A DNA stretch of 64,000 bases from Microbacterium sp. zg-B96. Its GTDB lineage: Bacteria; Actinomycetota; Actinomycetes; Actinomycetales; Microbacteriaceae. How positions within the stretch are numbered: position 1 is the first letter of the stretch; each line of letters opens with the position of its first letter. A program made the translations under genes and the position numbers. The notes beneath the pieces were generated by a model. The model was given only the letters and a program-made list of their open reading frames with translations. It ran no database searches and was not told where the DNA came from. Where the stretch lies: contig NZ_CP126738.1 in assembly GCF_030246865.1 (NCBI RefSeq), positions 2,852,001 to 2,916,000 of the forward strand, written 5' to 3'. Below, one piece after another: positions 33,417 through 41,453 of the stretch.

Positions 33417-34316
33417 TCAGCCCTTGACGGCGCCGGCGGCCAGACCCGAGCGCAGGTACCGCTGCAGCGTGAAGAACAGGATGATCAGCGGCAGCACGCC
33501 CAGCAGCGCGCCGAGCATGACGGCACCCTTGTTCGGCGAGAAGTAGCTCATCATGCCGAACAAGCCGAGCGTGACGGGTTTGAGTTCCTGCGAGGACACC
33601 ATCAGCAGCGGCAGCAGGAAGTTGTTCCAGGTCGCGACGAAGATGAACAGGAAGATCGTCACCATCGCCGGCGCGAGCAGGCGCATGACGATCGTGAAGA
33701 AGATCCGCAGCTCCCCCGCCCCGTCGATGCGTGCCGCCTCGAGCAGCTCTGTCGGCACCGATTGGGCGTAGACCATCCCCAGGAACACGCCGAACGGCGA
33801 GACGGCGGAGGGGATGATGATCGCCCACGCGGTGTCCACCAGACCGAGGGCGTGGAACTCCAAGTACAGCGGCACGGTCAGCAGCGCCACCGGCATCAGC
33901 AGTCCCGCCATGATGACGCCGACGGCGATCTTCTTGCCGGGGAAGGTGAACTTCGCGATGGCGTAGCCGGCCATGACGGCGAAGAGCGTGCCCACGACGC
34001 CGGCGGTCACCGAGTAGAAGATCGAGTTGCCCACCCAGCGCCAGAACATCCCCTGGGTCCAGGACATGAGGCTCTCGTAGTTGGCGCCGAGGTTCCACTC
34101 CGCGAACCAGAAGCCGAACGACGAGGTGAGGTCGCGGTTGTTCTTCGTCGCCGCGATGACGAGCCAGTACACCGGGCCGAGGAAGTACACCGCGGCCGCG
34201 ACCAGCGCGATGAGCCCGGCGATCTTGCCCCGCAGCGTCGGCAGCGCGTTCTTCGGGGGCAGGTCGAAGTCGACCTCGCGGGCGCGCCGCTTTCCGATGC
34301 GAGTCGCGGTGGTCAT
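33417..34316 (-). CDS. Sugar ABC importer permease, MalG-like
   Basis: A 299-residue permease of the carbohydrate (CUT1) type, with six predicted helices. The EAA loop is ELLEAARIDGAGELRIFFTIVMRLLAPA near residue 195-220. It begins with a cytoplasmic tail and ends RYLRSGLAAGAVKG, the usual MalG-type C-terminus. The ATG at 34316 overlaps the MalF-like stop (ATGA). No ATPase gene accompanies it; CUT1 systems in actinobacteria often share a single MsmK-type ATPase encoded elsewhere. Confidence 0.92.
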   Translation of the reverse strand: MTTATRIGKRRAREVDFDLPPKNALPTLRGKIAGLIALVAAAVYFLGPVYWLVIAATKNNRDLTSSFGFWFAEWNLGANYESLMSWTQGMFWRWVGNSIFYSVTAGVVGTLFAVMAGYAIAKFTFPGKKIAVGVIMAGLLMPVALLTVPLYLEFHALGLVDTAWAIIIPSAVSPFGVFLGMVYAQSVPTELLEAARIDGAGELRIFFTIVMRLLAPAMVTIFLFIFVATWNNFLLPLLMVSSQELKPVTLGLFGMMSYFSPNKGAVMLGALLGVLPLIILFFTLQRYLRSGLAAGAVKG

Positions 34317-35299
34317 GAGTTGTCTCCCTTGCGGCGCTGGAGCAGCGCGTAGATGATCGCCAAGACGCCGGCGATCATGGCCATCAGCAGCGAGTAGGCC
34401 GAGGCCATCCCCGTGCCGGAGGGCGAGATCGCACCGAGCAGCGAGTTGTAGGTGAGCATCATCGGCGTGTAGCCCTTGCCCATCCACGGGTTCTGGCTCT
34501 CCATGACCGTGGGTTCGTTGAACAGCTGGATCGTGCCGATGATCGACAGCAGCACCGACAGCAGGGCGGCGCCGCGCACCAGCGGAACCTTGATCTTGAT
34601 CGCGATCTGCCAGCCCGTCGCCCCGTCGATGCGGGCCGCCTCGTAGAGATCGCGCGGGGCCGCCTGGAGCGCGGCGAGGAAGATGAGCATGTTGTACCCG
34701 GTGTAGGTCCAGGTCGTCATGTTCGCCATCGACAGCAGGATCGTGCCCGGCGCCATGAAGTCCGTCCCCTCGGGGAGGTACTGCATGAACGGCGACACCT
34801 CGGGGGTGTACAGGTACAGCCACATCATCGCGGCGATGACACCGGGGATGGCGTACGGGAGGAAGAATGAAAGGCGGAAGAACGCGGGACGGCGCACGAT
34901 GAACGCGTCCAGCAGGAGCGCGAGACCGAGGGCGGCGATCGTCATGACCGGAATCTGCACGAGCGCGTAGAGCAGCACGCGCCCCATGCCTGCCCAGAAC
35001 GTCTCGTTGGCGATCGCGATGGCGAAGTTGTCGAAGCCGACGAACTTCTCCACCAGCTCGCCGCCGCCGTACAGGCCCTCACCGGAGGGAACCTCCCCGA
35101 ACATCGACGCGCGGATCGAGACGCCGATGGGGATGACGAACACGACGACGAACAGCACCGCGAACGGGGCCAGGAACAGCCAGCCGGTCACCGCCTCCCG
35201 CCGTGCGCCGCCGCGTCGGGCTCGGTCCTTTCGCTTCGGCGAGGTCGCGCGCGTCTTGGCAGCTGCGGCGACCACTGTGGGCGGGCTGGTCAGTGTCAT
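34313..35299 (-). CDS. Sugar ABC importer permease, MalF-like
   Basis: A 328-residue CUT1 permease with a basic cytoplasmic N-tail, then six helices beginning at TGWLFLAPFAVLFVVVFVIPIG. The EAA loop is DLYEAARIDGATGWQIAIKIKVPLVRGA. The ATG at 35299 has GAAAG about seven bases upstream; the open frame reaches back to a TTG at 35314 without support. An 85-base gap holding a strong hairpin (35321-35363) separates it from the binding-protein gene. Confidence 0.92.
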   Translation of the reverse strand: MTLTSPPTVVAAAAKTRATSPKRKDRARRGGARREAVTGWLFLAPFAVLFVVVFVIPIGVSIRASMFGEVPSGEGLYGGGELVEKFVGFDNFAIAIANETFWAGMGRVLLYALVQIPVMTIAALGLALLLDAFIVRRPAFFRLSFFLPYAIPGVIAAMMWLYLYTPEVSPFMQYLPEGTDFMAPGTILLSMANMTTWTYTGYNMLIFLAALQAAPRDLYEAARIDGATGWQIAIKIKVPLVRGAALLSVLLSIIGTIQLFNEPTVMESQNPWMGKGYTPMMLTYNSLLGAISPSGTGMASAYSLLMAMIAGVLAIIYALLQRRKGDNS

Positions 35300-35320
35300 G
35301 TCATCGTCTTTCAAGTGCAG

Positions 35321-35363
35321 GAGCCGGCGGAGCGCATGGGTGATCCCTGCGCTCCGCCGGCTC
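35321..35363 (-). terminator. Intercistronic hairpin between binding protein and permeases
   Basis: A perfect 16-bp stem (GAGCCGGCGGAGCGCA / TGCGCTCCGCCGGCTC) with an 11-base loop lies just after the binding-protein stop. There is no T-run, and the permease genes follow without another promoter that I can see. It is therefore more likely an attenuator or 3' stabiliser that gives more binding protein than permease. Confidence 0.6.
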
Positions 35364-35384
35364 AGCGGGTGTCGGCGGAGCGCG

Positions 35385-36704
35385 TCAGTCCGCGACCGGC
35401 AGGCCCAGGTCCTTCAGCGCCGCGACGGCGTCGTTCTGCCCGGTCGTGAAGACGTCCGCGACCGTGGCCCCACCCGTGGCGACACCGGAGGCGGTCTCGT
35501 TCATCGTGGTGAGCGAGGCGAATCCGGGAGCGTAGACGAACTCCGGGTTCATCGCAGCGGATGCCGTGGCCAGCTCTGCCAGCACGTCCTGACCGCCGAA
35601 CTGACGCAGCATCTTCTCGCTGGTCTCCGGCGTGCCGTTGGCCGCCACGACGAGGCCCTGCGACGCGAGGTCATCGATCTGGGTGTTGAACCAGCCGTTG
35701 AACTCCATCGCCTCGGCGGGGTTCTCGCAGCCGGCCATGACAGCCACGCCGGAGCCGCCGTCGGGGCCCGAGATCGCGCCGGCGCCGAAGTCGGGCAGCT
35801 GCGCGACGCGCCACTGGCCCTCGGCCGCAGTGCCGTCGAGCGAGTCGAGCATGAAGCCCGCCTCCCACGCTGCGCCGATGTGGCCGATCAGAGCCGTGTC
35901 GTTGATGGCCTGCGTGAAGCCTTCGCCCCAGCGCTCGGTCATCAGGGCGTCCTGCCCGTCGACCAGACCCTGCCAGAACGCGGCGACCTTCTGGCTGCCG
36001 GGGCCTTCGACTTCGACCGACCAGGAGTCGCCCGAGGTGTCGAACCAGGCGTCACCGGCGGCGGCGGACTGCGCCGCGAGCCAGTTGAGTGCCTCGTCCG
36101 GGGTGAACGCGGCGAGGTACTTGCCCGAGTCGGCGGCGATCGCCGCGCTGGCGGAGAGCTCCTCGATCGTGGTCGGCACCTGCAGGCCGAGCGCTTCGAA
36201 CTCCGCCTCGTTGTAGTAGTAGACCAGGGGGCCGGTGTCCTGCGGCAGGCCGACGACGGCGTCGCCGACGGTCATCATCGCGTATGCGCCGGCGCCGAAA
36301 TCGCCCTCGTACTTGCCCGCCTCGGCGGCGACGTCCTCGAGCAGACCCTTGACGAACAGCTGCGGCACTTCGGAGTAGCCCAGCTGCGCCAGGCACGGTC
36401 CATTGCCGGCCTTGACGTCGGTCTCGAGCTTGAGGATCAGGTCGCTGGCCGCGCCGTCGAACTTCGTGGCGGTGACCTGGATGCCAGGGTTGTCCTGGTT
36501 CCAGCGGTCGACGATGTCGGCGACGGCGGTCATGCCCTCGCCGTCGGGCAGGCGGTGGATGTAGGTGATCTCGACCGCGTCGCCCGAGGATTCCTCCGGG
36601 CTCGTGCCTGCGCTGCCGCCGCTGCATGCGGCCAGGGCGACCGCGGAGACGGCTGCCAGAGCCGTGACTGCAGCGGTACGACCGCCGCGGAACTTCGTTG
36701 TCAT
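35385..36704 (-). CDS. Sugar-binding lipoprotein of a CUT1 ABC importer (SBP family 1)
   Basis: A 439-residue extracellular binding protein. The signal peptide ends in a lipobox ALAAC at about residue 27. The mature part has the SBP family 1 pattern (VDRWNQDNPGIQVTATKFDGAAS, GLPQDTGPLVYYYNEAEFEALGL, the WGEGFTQAIND region). The ATG at 36704 has a good site (AAGGAGAG); the open frame extends 61 codons further upstream, but this part lies in the promoter and operator region. The shared operator at 36804-36819 ties it to the LacI/GH35 pair, so a galactoside is the likely ligand. Confidence 0.9.
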   Translation of the reverse strand: MTTKFRGGRTAAVTALAAVSAVALAACSGGSAGTSPEESSGDAVEITYIHRLPDGEGMTAVADIVDRWNQDNPGIQVTATKFDGAASDLILKLETDVKAGNGPCLAQLGYSEVPQLFVKGLLEDVAAEAGKYEGDFGAGAYAMMTVGDAVVGLPQDTGPLVYYYNEAEFEALGLQVPTTIEELSASAAIAADSGKYLAAFTPDEALNWLAAQSAAAGDAWFDTSGDSWSVEVEGPGSQKVAAFWQGLVDGQDALMTERWGEGFTQAINDTALIGHIGAAWEAGFMLDSLDGTAAEGQWRVAQLPDFGAGAISGPDGGSGVAVMAGCENPAEAMEFNGWFNTQIDDLASQGLVVAANGTPETSEKMLRQFGGQDVLAELATASAAMNPEFVYAPGFASLTTMNETASGVATGGATVADVFTTGQNDAVAALKDLGLPVAD

Positions 36705-37018
36705 GTGTCGCTCTCCTTCGAGGAGGACGCGCCCCCAGGCGCGACCGGTGTGCATCGGCGGTTGATGCGAGATCGTGCGTTCGCCATCTTCGTCGATGAG
36801 ATGGATGTTTGCGTTCACAATACCGTTTCGCCGCGCCTGAGCAAGTCTCGAACTCATCACGTTGGCGGAATTGCTTACCGCGAACACTACGAACCTCGGC
36901 AGAGCCGCGCGCAGCGATCGGCCGGGAGAAACCGCCGGCGCGTGGGGTACTTCAGGCGCCGCGAAGCGACACCGGGCGACAGGCGATCAGCCGCGGACGC
37001 CGCCGCGCGGCATGCGGG
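36705..37018. other. Intergenic region between the sugar ABC operon and the arsenic island
   Basis: These 314 bases hold the ribosome site and promoter area of the binding-protein gene and the operator copy at 36804-36819. From about 36840 to 37018 I see no gene, hairpin or repeat. The stretch 36930-37018, directly after the arsC stop, is GC-rich, has no clear coding pattern and contains no obvious terminator. Confidence 0.5.
36804..36819. promoter_or_regulatory. Second copy of the LacI-type operator, upstream of the sugar-binding protein
   Basis: GATGTTTGCGTTCACA is the exact reverse complement of 16 bases of the site at 31518-31533. It lies 100 bases upstream of the binding-protein start. 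An exact 16-mer in two promoters of neighbouring genes is very unlikely by chance and suggests shared control by the LacI protein at 30422. Confidence 0.65.
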
Positions 37019-37426
37019 TCACCGCTCGGGCAGCAACTCCGCGATGAGCACCTCGACCCGGCGGCGGATCTCGTCACGGATCGGGCGGACGGCCTCGATC
37101 CCCTGCCCGGCGGGGTCATCGAGCACCCAGTCCTCGTAGCGCTTGCCGGGGAAGATCGGGCAGGCATCCCCGCACCCCATCGTGATCACGACATCGGACT
37201 GCTTCACCGCGTCGACGGTGAGCACCTTCGGGGTGTTCCCCGCGATGTCGATCCCCTCCTCGCTCATCGCCGCGACGGCGACCGGATTGATCTGGTCTTT
37301 CGGGGCGGAACCGGCCGACAGCACCTCGATGTCGTCTCCGGCGAGTGCGCGCAGGTAGCCGGCGGCCATCTGCGAGCGGCCGGCGTTGTGCACGCAGACG
37401 AACAGGACGGCGGGCTTGTCGGGCAT
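37019..37426 (-). CDS. arsC: Arsenate reductase, low-molecular-weight phosphatase fold
   Basis: A 135-residue ArsC of the LMW-PTP type. The active-site loop CVHNAGRSQ (C11-x5-R17) starts right after the first strand. A second Cys pair lies in TMGCGDACPIFPGK near residues 80-93, and the DDPAGQ general-acid loop is near 102. It reduces arsenate to arsenite for export by Acr3. Actinobacterial enzymes of this type draw electrons from mycothiol/mycoredoxin or thioredoxin. It is last in the minus-strand arm of the island, 39 bases after the acetyltransferase gene. Confidence 0.92.
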   Translation of the reverse strand: MPDKPAVLFVCVHNAGRSQMAAGYLRALAGDDIEVLSAGSAPKDQINPVAVAAMSEEGIDIAGNTPKVLTVDAVKQSDVVITMGCGDACPIFPGKRYEDWVLDDPAGQGIEAVRPIRDEIRRRVEVLIAELLPER

Positions 37427-37465
37427 GGGGGCTCTCCTCGTAGACCTTCGGTGTCGCAGTACCAG

Positions 37466-37975
37466 TCAATCGCACCCGGCGCGGGTGCTCCGCCGCTCGA
37501 TGAGGACGGTGTCCCGCCAGCTGCCGGCGTGCGGCCCGACCGCGGCACGCGCGATCCGCTCGCGACGCCCGACGACACGGAAACCCGCCGCCTCGTGCAG
37601 CCGCAGACTGGCGGTGTTCTCGGGGAAGATGCTCGACTGGATGGTCCAGAGCCCGGCGGCGTCGGCGGCATCGACGAACGCGGCCAGCAGCAGCCGGCCG
37701 ATGCCCTGGCCCCGCGCGCCACGGTCCACGTAGACCGAGTGCTCGATGACGCCGCGGTATGCCTCGCGCGATGAGACCGGGGATGCCGCCGCCCAGCCCA
37801 GCACCCGCTCGTCGTCGCCGGTGGACACCAGACGCGGGGAGGTCAGCTTGCCGGCGTCGAACTCGGGCCACGTCGGGGTGCGGGTCTCGAAGGTCGCCTC
37901 GCCGTCCTCGATCCCCTGGCGGTAGATCTCCGCCACGGCGGGCCAGTCGGTAGCCGTCATCTCCCGCAAGGTCAT
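37466..37975 (-). CDS. GNAT acetyltransferase, ArsN/phosphinothricin acetyltransferase-like
   Basis: A 169-residue GNAT enzyme. The acetyl-CoA loop is RGARGQGIGRLLL near residue 88. The pattern ATFETRTPTWPEF, then WAAASPVSSREAYRGV and TIQSSIFPENTASL, is that of phosphinothricin/methionine-sulfoximine acetyltransferases. Members within ars operons (ArsN) acetylate arsinothricin, an organoarsenical antibiotic that mimics glutamate. Location between arsO and arsC supports that role. The ATG at 37975 overlaps the arsO stop as TGATG; an in-frame ATG at 37984 is possible. Activity on phosphinothricin itself is also plausible. Confidence 0.8.
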   Translation of the reverse strand: MTLREMTATDWPAVAEIYRQGIEDGEATFETRTPTWPEFDAGKLTSPRLVSTGDDERVLGWAAASPVSSREAYRGVIEHSVYVDRGARGQGIGRLLLAAFVDAADAAGLWTIQSSIFPENTASLRLHEAAGFRVVGRRERIARAAVGPHAGSWRDTVLIERRSTRAGCD

Positions 37976-39282
37976 CAGCAGCATCCGCCCGCCTGGTCAG
38001 TGGAGCACACACCCGTCGCCGGGAGCACGAGCTGCAGCGTCGACGCGGCGGCGGTGTCACCGGCGAGCCAGGAGGTCACCGACCGCACCTGCTCGTAGCC
38101 GGTGGCCAGCAGGAAGGTGGGAGCGCGGCCGTAGGACTTCATCCCCACGATGAAGAACCCGGGCTCGGGGTGGGCGAGCTCGCGGAAGCCGTGCGGTGCG
38201 ACGGTGCCGCAGGAGTGCTCGTTCGGGTCGATCAGCGGCGCCAGGCGCGCGGGCGCCTCGACGACATCGTCGAGGTCGAGCCGGATCTCCCGCAGCATGT
38301 CCAGGTCGGGGCGGAAGCCGGTCGCGTTCACCACGACGTCGGTGACGTGGGTGACCAGCTCACCACCCCGGTTGCCGACGAGCACCGCGGCATCGCCGTC
38401 GATGCTGCCGCGGACGATCTCGAACCGGTCCACGACGGTGATCTCGCCGCGCGCGACGGCGGCATCGACACGGCCGCCGAGGTGCGCGCGGCCGGGGAGT
38501 TCGTCGTCGGGCGAGGACGACACCCGCGCGGCGCTGTCGTTGCGGATGAGCCACGTCACAGCCGTCCCGGGTTCGTCACGGGCCAGCTCGACGAGGCCGA
38601 GCAGAGTGTTCGCTGCGGAGTGCCCCGCCCCGACCACGGTGACCCGGCGACCGGCGAACCGGGCACGGTCCCGCCCGAGCACGTCGGGCAGCGCCGCGGT
38701 CACGCGGTCGGCGATGGCGCCCATGCCCAGCAGTTCGAGCCCGTCGGAGGACAGCGGATTGGGCGAGGTGTAGGTGCCGGAGGCATCGATCACGGCGCGC
38801 GCAGTCAGGTCGGACACGTCGCCCGCCGCGTCGCGGACGCGCAGCACGAACGGCGTCGCGGCGCGCCCGCGGGTGCGAGTGCGGTCCATGCCCTGCCGCG
38901 AAACGGCGAGCACCGTCGCACCGGTGCGGAGGCGGGAGGCGATCGGCTCCAGCCGCGCGAGCGGTGCGACGTACTGTTCCACGAGCTCAGCACCGGTCGG
39001 CGCTCGGTCCGGTGAGGGCAGCACCCACCCCTGCCGCTCCAGCAGCCGGTGTGCGGCGGGGTCGACCAGGTGCCGCCACGGCGAGAACAGCCGGGTGTGC
39101 CCCCACTCCTGCACGCTGGCCGCAATGGTGTCGCCCGCCTCGTAGACGACGAAGTCGATGTCACGTTCGACCAGATGCGCAGCGGCGGCCAGGCCCACCG
39201 GCCCAGCACCGATGATCGCGACGGGCAGCGACGCGAGCGCGCCGTCGACCGAGGGACGAGGTGTGAGATCCAGCAGTGTCAT
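37975..39282 (-). CDS. arsO: Flavin-dependent monooxygenase ArsO
   Basis: A 435-residue flavoprotein of the group B monooxygenase type. The FAD motif is IIGAGPVGLAAA near residue 23, followed by the ArsO-like segment TRLFSPWRHLVDPAA. The NAD(P)H motif VTVVGAGHSAANT is near 210 and the C-terminal ATGYEQVRSV near 400. The tail CSTDQAGGCC has three cysteines, which could bind arsenite or a metal. ArsO genes recur in ars operons; their reaction is not established, though oxidation of organoarsenicals has been proposed. The ATG at 39282 has GAGGAG upstream. First gene of the minus arm. Confidence 0.85.
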   Translation of the reverse strand: MTLLDLTPRPSVDGALASLPVAIIGAGPVGLAAAAHLVERDIDFVVYEAGDTIAASVQEWGHTRLFSPWRHLVDPAAHRLLERQGWVLPSPDRAPTGAELVEQYVAPLARLEPIASRLRTGATVLAVSRQGMDRTRTRGRAATPFVLRVRDAAGDVSDLTARAVIDASGTYTSPNPLSSDGLELLGMGAIADRVTAALPDVLGRDRARFAGRRVTVVGAGHSAANTLLGLVELARDEPGTAVTWLIRNDSAARVSSSPDDELPGRAHLGGRVDAAVARGEITVVDRFEIVRGSIDGDAAVLVGNRGGELVTHVTDVVVNATGFRPDLDMLREIRLDLDDVVEAPARLAPLIDPNEHSCGTVAPHGFRELAHPEPGFFIVGMKSYGRAPTFLLATGYEQVRSVTSWLAGDTAAASTLQLVLPATGVCSTDQAGGCC

Positions 39283-39296
39283 CGTGGGCTCCTCAG

Positions 39297-39366
39297 ATAT
39301 CGATGATCGTCGATATTCAGTTCTATCCTCGATATCGACGGCTGTCAATATCGACTAGTATCGATA
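39297..39366. promoter_or_regulatory. Array of ATATCGA/TCGATA elements between divergent ars genes (ArsR operators)
   Basis: Five related elements fill the 85-base divergent region: ATATCGAT (39297-39304), TCGATATT (39310-39317), the palindrome TCGATATCGA (39329-39338), ATATCGA (39348-39354) and TATCGATA (39359-39366). The last abuts the arsR ATG and overlaps a -10-like TAGTAT (39356-39361). The density and symmetry fit multiple ArsR dimers repressing both arms of the island. Confidence 0.75.
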
Positions 39367-39367
39367 C

Positions 39368-39733
39368 ATGGCCATCACGCTCGAAGTCACGGATGTCAGC
39401 GCCACCGTCTGCTGCACCCCGCTCGTGCGGGAGCCGTTGTCGGCTGCCGAAGCCGAGAAGCTCGCGAAGACGATGAAGGCGCTGGCCGATCCCACCCGGC
39501 TGCGGCTGCTGTCGATCGTCGCGGCATCCGAGAACGCCGAAGCGTGCGTGTGCGACCTGATCGAGCCCGTGGGGCTGAGCCAGCCGACGGTGTCGCACCA
39601 CCTCAAAGTCCTGACCGAGGCGGGGTTCCTCACCCGCAGCCAGCGCGGCACGTGGGCGTACTTCGCGCTCGTCCCCGGCGCGCTGGACCGCGTCTCGCAA
39701 CTGTTCACCACGACGCCCGCGCCGACTGCGTGA
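39368..39733 (+). CDS. arsR: Arsenite-responsive repressor ArsR
   Basis: A 121-residue ArsR/SmtB regulator with a winged-helix core (PTRLRLLSIVAA, GLSQPTVSHHLKVLTEAGFL). Candidate arsenite ligands are the N-terminal pair C15-C16 and C60/C62 in EACVCDL. The N-terminal Cys-Cys resembles the actinobacterial (corynebacterial) ArsR type rather than the E. coli C-x-C in the recognition helix. Its start directly follows the operator and -10 region, so the transcript is leaderless and self-repressed. It is followed seven bases later by acr3. Confidence 0.92.
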   Translation: MAITLEVTDVSATVCCTPLVREPLSAAEAEKLAKTMKALADPTRLRLLSIVAASENAEACVCDLIEPVGLSQPTVSHHLKVLTEAGFLTRSQRGTWAYFALVPGALDRVSQLFTTTPAPTA

Positions 39734-39740
39734 CGCGGAC

Positions 39741-40847
39741 GTGACCTCCGACATCGCCCCGGCACGCCTGGGAGTACTCGACCGCCTGCTGCCGGTGTGG
39801 ATCCTGCTGGCGATGGCCGCCGGGCTGGGGCTGGCGGTGTTCGCTCCCGGGTTCGGGGAGCTGCTGCACGCGGCATCCATCGGCAACGTCAGCGTGCCGA
39901 TCGCGATCGGCCTGCTCGTGATGATGTACCCGGTATTGGCGAAAGTGCGCTATTCGGATGCCGCCGTGATCGGCCGCGACAAGCGCCTGCTCGTCTCGTC
40001 GCTCGCGCTCAACTGGCTGGTCGGCCCGGCGTTGATGTTCGCGCTGGCGTGGCTGCTGCTGCCAGACCTGCCCGAGTACCGCACCGGACTGATCATCGTC
40101 GGCCTCGCCCGCTGCATCGCCATGGTGCTCATCTGGAACGATCTGGCGTGCGGCGACCGGGAGGCTGCGGCATTCCTGGTCGCTCTCAACTCCGTCTTCC
40201 AGGTGATCGCGTTCGCGGGGCTCGGCTGGTTCTACCTGCAGGTGCTGCCGACGTGGCTCGGCTTGCCCACCACGAGCGCCGACTTCTCCCTGTGGGCGAT
40301 CGCCCTGAGCGTCCTGGTCTTCCTCGGCGTTCCGCTCATCGCCGGGTACCTGTCCCGCCTCATCGGCGAGCGCCGCCGCGGCCGGGACTGGTACGAGTCG
40401 GTGTTCCTGCCCAAGGTCGGTCCATTGGCGCTCGGCGGCCTGCTGTTCACCATCGTCATGCTGTTCGCACTGCAGGGCCGGCAGGTCGTGGATCATCCCC
40501 TCGATGTCGCCCGCATCGCGCTTCCGCTGCTGGCATACTTCGCGGGCATGTTCTTCCTCGGCTTCGCCACCGGCAGGGCGATCGGGTTGAGCTACGAGCG
40601 CACCACGACGCTGGCCTTCACCGCGGCGGGCAACAACTTCGAGCTCGCCATCGCCGTGGCCATCGGCACCTTCGGAGCCACGAGCGGCCAGGCCCTCGCC
40701 GGCATCGTCGGTCCCCTCATCGAAGTGCCCGTCCTGGTGGGACTGGTCTACGTCGCGTTGTGGCTGCGGCCGCGGTTCGACGTCACGACCCGACAGCTTC
40801 CTCGTCCCCCGGAATCGGTGTCAGCGCAAGCTCGGTCGTCGGGGTGA
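39741..40847 (+). CDS. acr3: Arsenite efflux permease, ACR3 family
   Basis: A 368-residue membrane protein with ten predicted helices. It has the ACR3 signature GLARCIAMVLIWNDLACGD near residues 122-140, whose Cys is needed for arsenite transport, and AAGNNFELAIAVAIGTFG near 300. It exports arsenite using the proton gradient. The GTG at 39741 follows arsR closely, so the pair forms one message. The last 65 bases overlap, tail to tail, the 76-residue gene on the other strand, which is unusual for a conserved transporter. Confidence 0.93.
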   Translation: MTSDIAPARLGVLDRLLPVWILLAMAAGLGLAVFAPGFGELLHAASIGNVSVPIAIGLLVMMYPVLAKVRYSDAAVIGRDKRLLVSSLALNWLVGPALMFALAWLLLPDLPEYRTGLIIVGLARCIAMVLIWNDLACGDREAAAFLVALNSVFQVIAFAGLGWFYLQVLPTWLGLPTTSADFSLWAIALSVLVFLGVPLIAGYLSRLIGERRRGRDWYESVFLPKVGPLALGGLLFTIVMLFALQGRQVVDHPLDVARIALPLLAYFAGMFFLGFATGRAIGLSYERTTTLAFTAAGNNFELAIAVAIGTFGATSGQALAGIVGPLIEVPVLVGLVYVALWLRPRFDVTTRQLPRPPESVSAQARSSG

Positions 40848-41013
40848 TGAGCAGGAACGTCGGTCGCGGCTGCCCCTCGCCATGGTTCACCTCGAGCCAG
40901 AAGGCGGGCGCTTCACTGCCGATGCGGGTGAGGATTTCCTCGCGGAGGTCCGCGATGTCGCGACCGCTGATCGAGTAGGAGTGGCCGCCGTAGGCGATGT
41001 CAATGCGCTTCAT
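40783..41013 (-). CDS. Small hypothetical protein coupled to a DUF7882 gene
   Basis: A 76-residue protein beginning MKRIDIAYGGHSYSISGRD, followed by a helix (IADLREEILTRI), then two strands (FWLEVNHGEGQPRPTFLLI) and an acidic tail. No cysteine, membrane segment or signal. Its ATG overlaps the end of the DUF7882 gene by 14 bases, which implies co-translation. Its 3' end runs 65 bases into acr3 on the opposite strand. I do not recognise the family. Confidence 0.6.
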   Translation of the reverse strand: MKRIDIAYGGHSYSISGRDIADLREEILTRIGSEAPAFWLEVNHGEGQPRPTFLLITPTTELALTPIPGDEEAVGS

Positions 41014-41332
41014 CGAACTTGGGAGTCTCTGTGTCGGGGGCGGGCTCGGGCACGACGTACAGCCCGTGCGGAGAGTTGGCGGTGTAGGCCAGGGCGCCCA
41101 GCCACGCCGGGTTCAGCGGCACCCGGCGACTGCCGTAGTACTTGTAGACCAGCACGCTTCGCGGGTGCACCCAGATGGTGGTCCGACCGTCGCCGATGCT
41201 CGCGTCGTCCTTCCAGCTGAAGTAGAACGACTCCCCGCGGCGCAGCTTGCTGCCGATGACCACCTGCAGGTGGGCGAGCAGCCTGTCTTCGAAGTCGGCC
41301 TTGAGCTGACCTTCGAAAATGAACTTGCCCAT
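41000..41332 (-). CDS. DUF7882-type small protein, paralogue 3
   Basis: A 110-residue protein with the family core FEDRLLAHLQVVIGSKLRRG and ESFYFSW near residues 14-42, followed by RTTIWVHP. Its second half (YGSRRVPLNPAWLGALAY, then VVPEPAP) matches the copy at 12330-12650, so these two form one subfamily. Ribosome site AGAGGGGAT precedes the ATG. It heads a two-gene unit with the 76-residue protein. Function unknown; it has no motif of a nucleic-acid ligase. Confidence 0.7.
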   Translation of the reverse strand: MGKFIFEGQLKADFEDRLLAHLQVVIGSKLRRGESFYFSWKDDASIGDGRTTIWVHPRSVLVYKYYGSRRVPLNPAWLGALAYTANSPHGLYVVPEPAPDTETPKFDEAH

Positions 41333-41453
41333 CGTGGTGATCCCCTCTGCCCCGCTCGCGGAAGCGGCACCCCTGCCGGCCTCTTCTTATCCCAAGTCCG
41401 CGGGGAAGGGAAGGCGGTGCGCGAGGAGGGCTTTGCCGGGATAGATACGGAAC

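Noticed and set aside
31612..34098. 828-codon open frame on the minus strand across the GH35 gene
   Set aside because: It runs antisense to a clear GH35 enzyme and through a terminator. Long empty frames are expected at this GC content.
36705..36887. 61-residue N-terminal extension of the sugar-binding protein
   Set aside because: It covers the operator and promoter region, is not protein-like, and the ATG at 36704 has both a ribosome site and a signal peptide directly after it.
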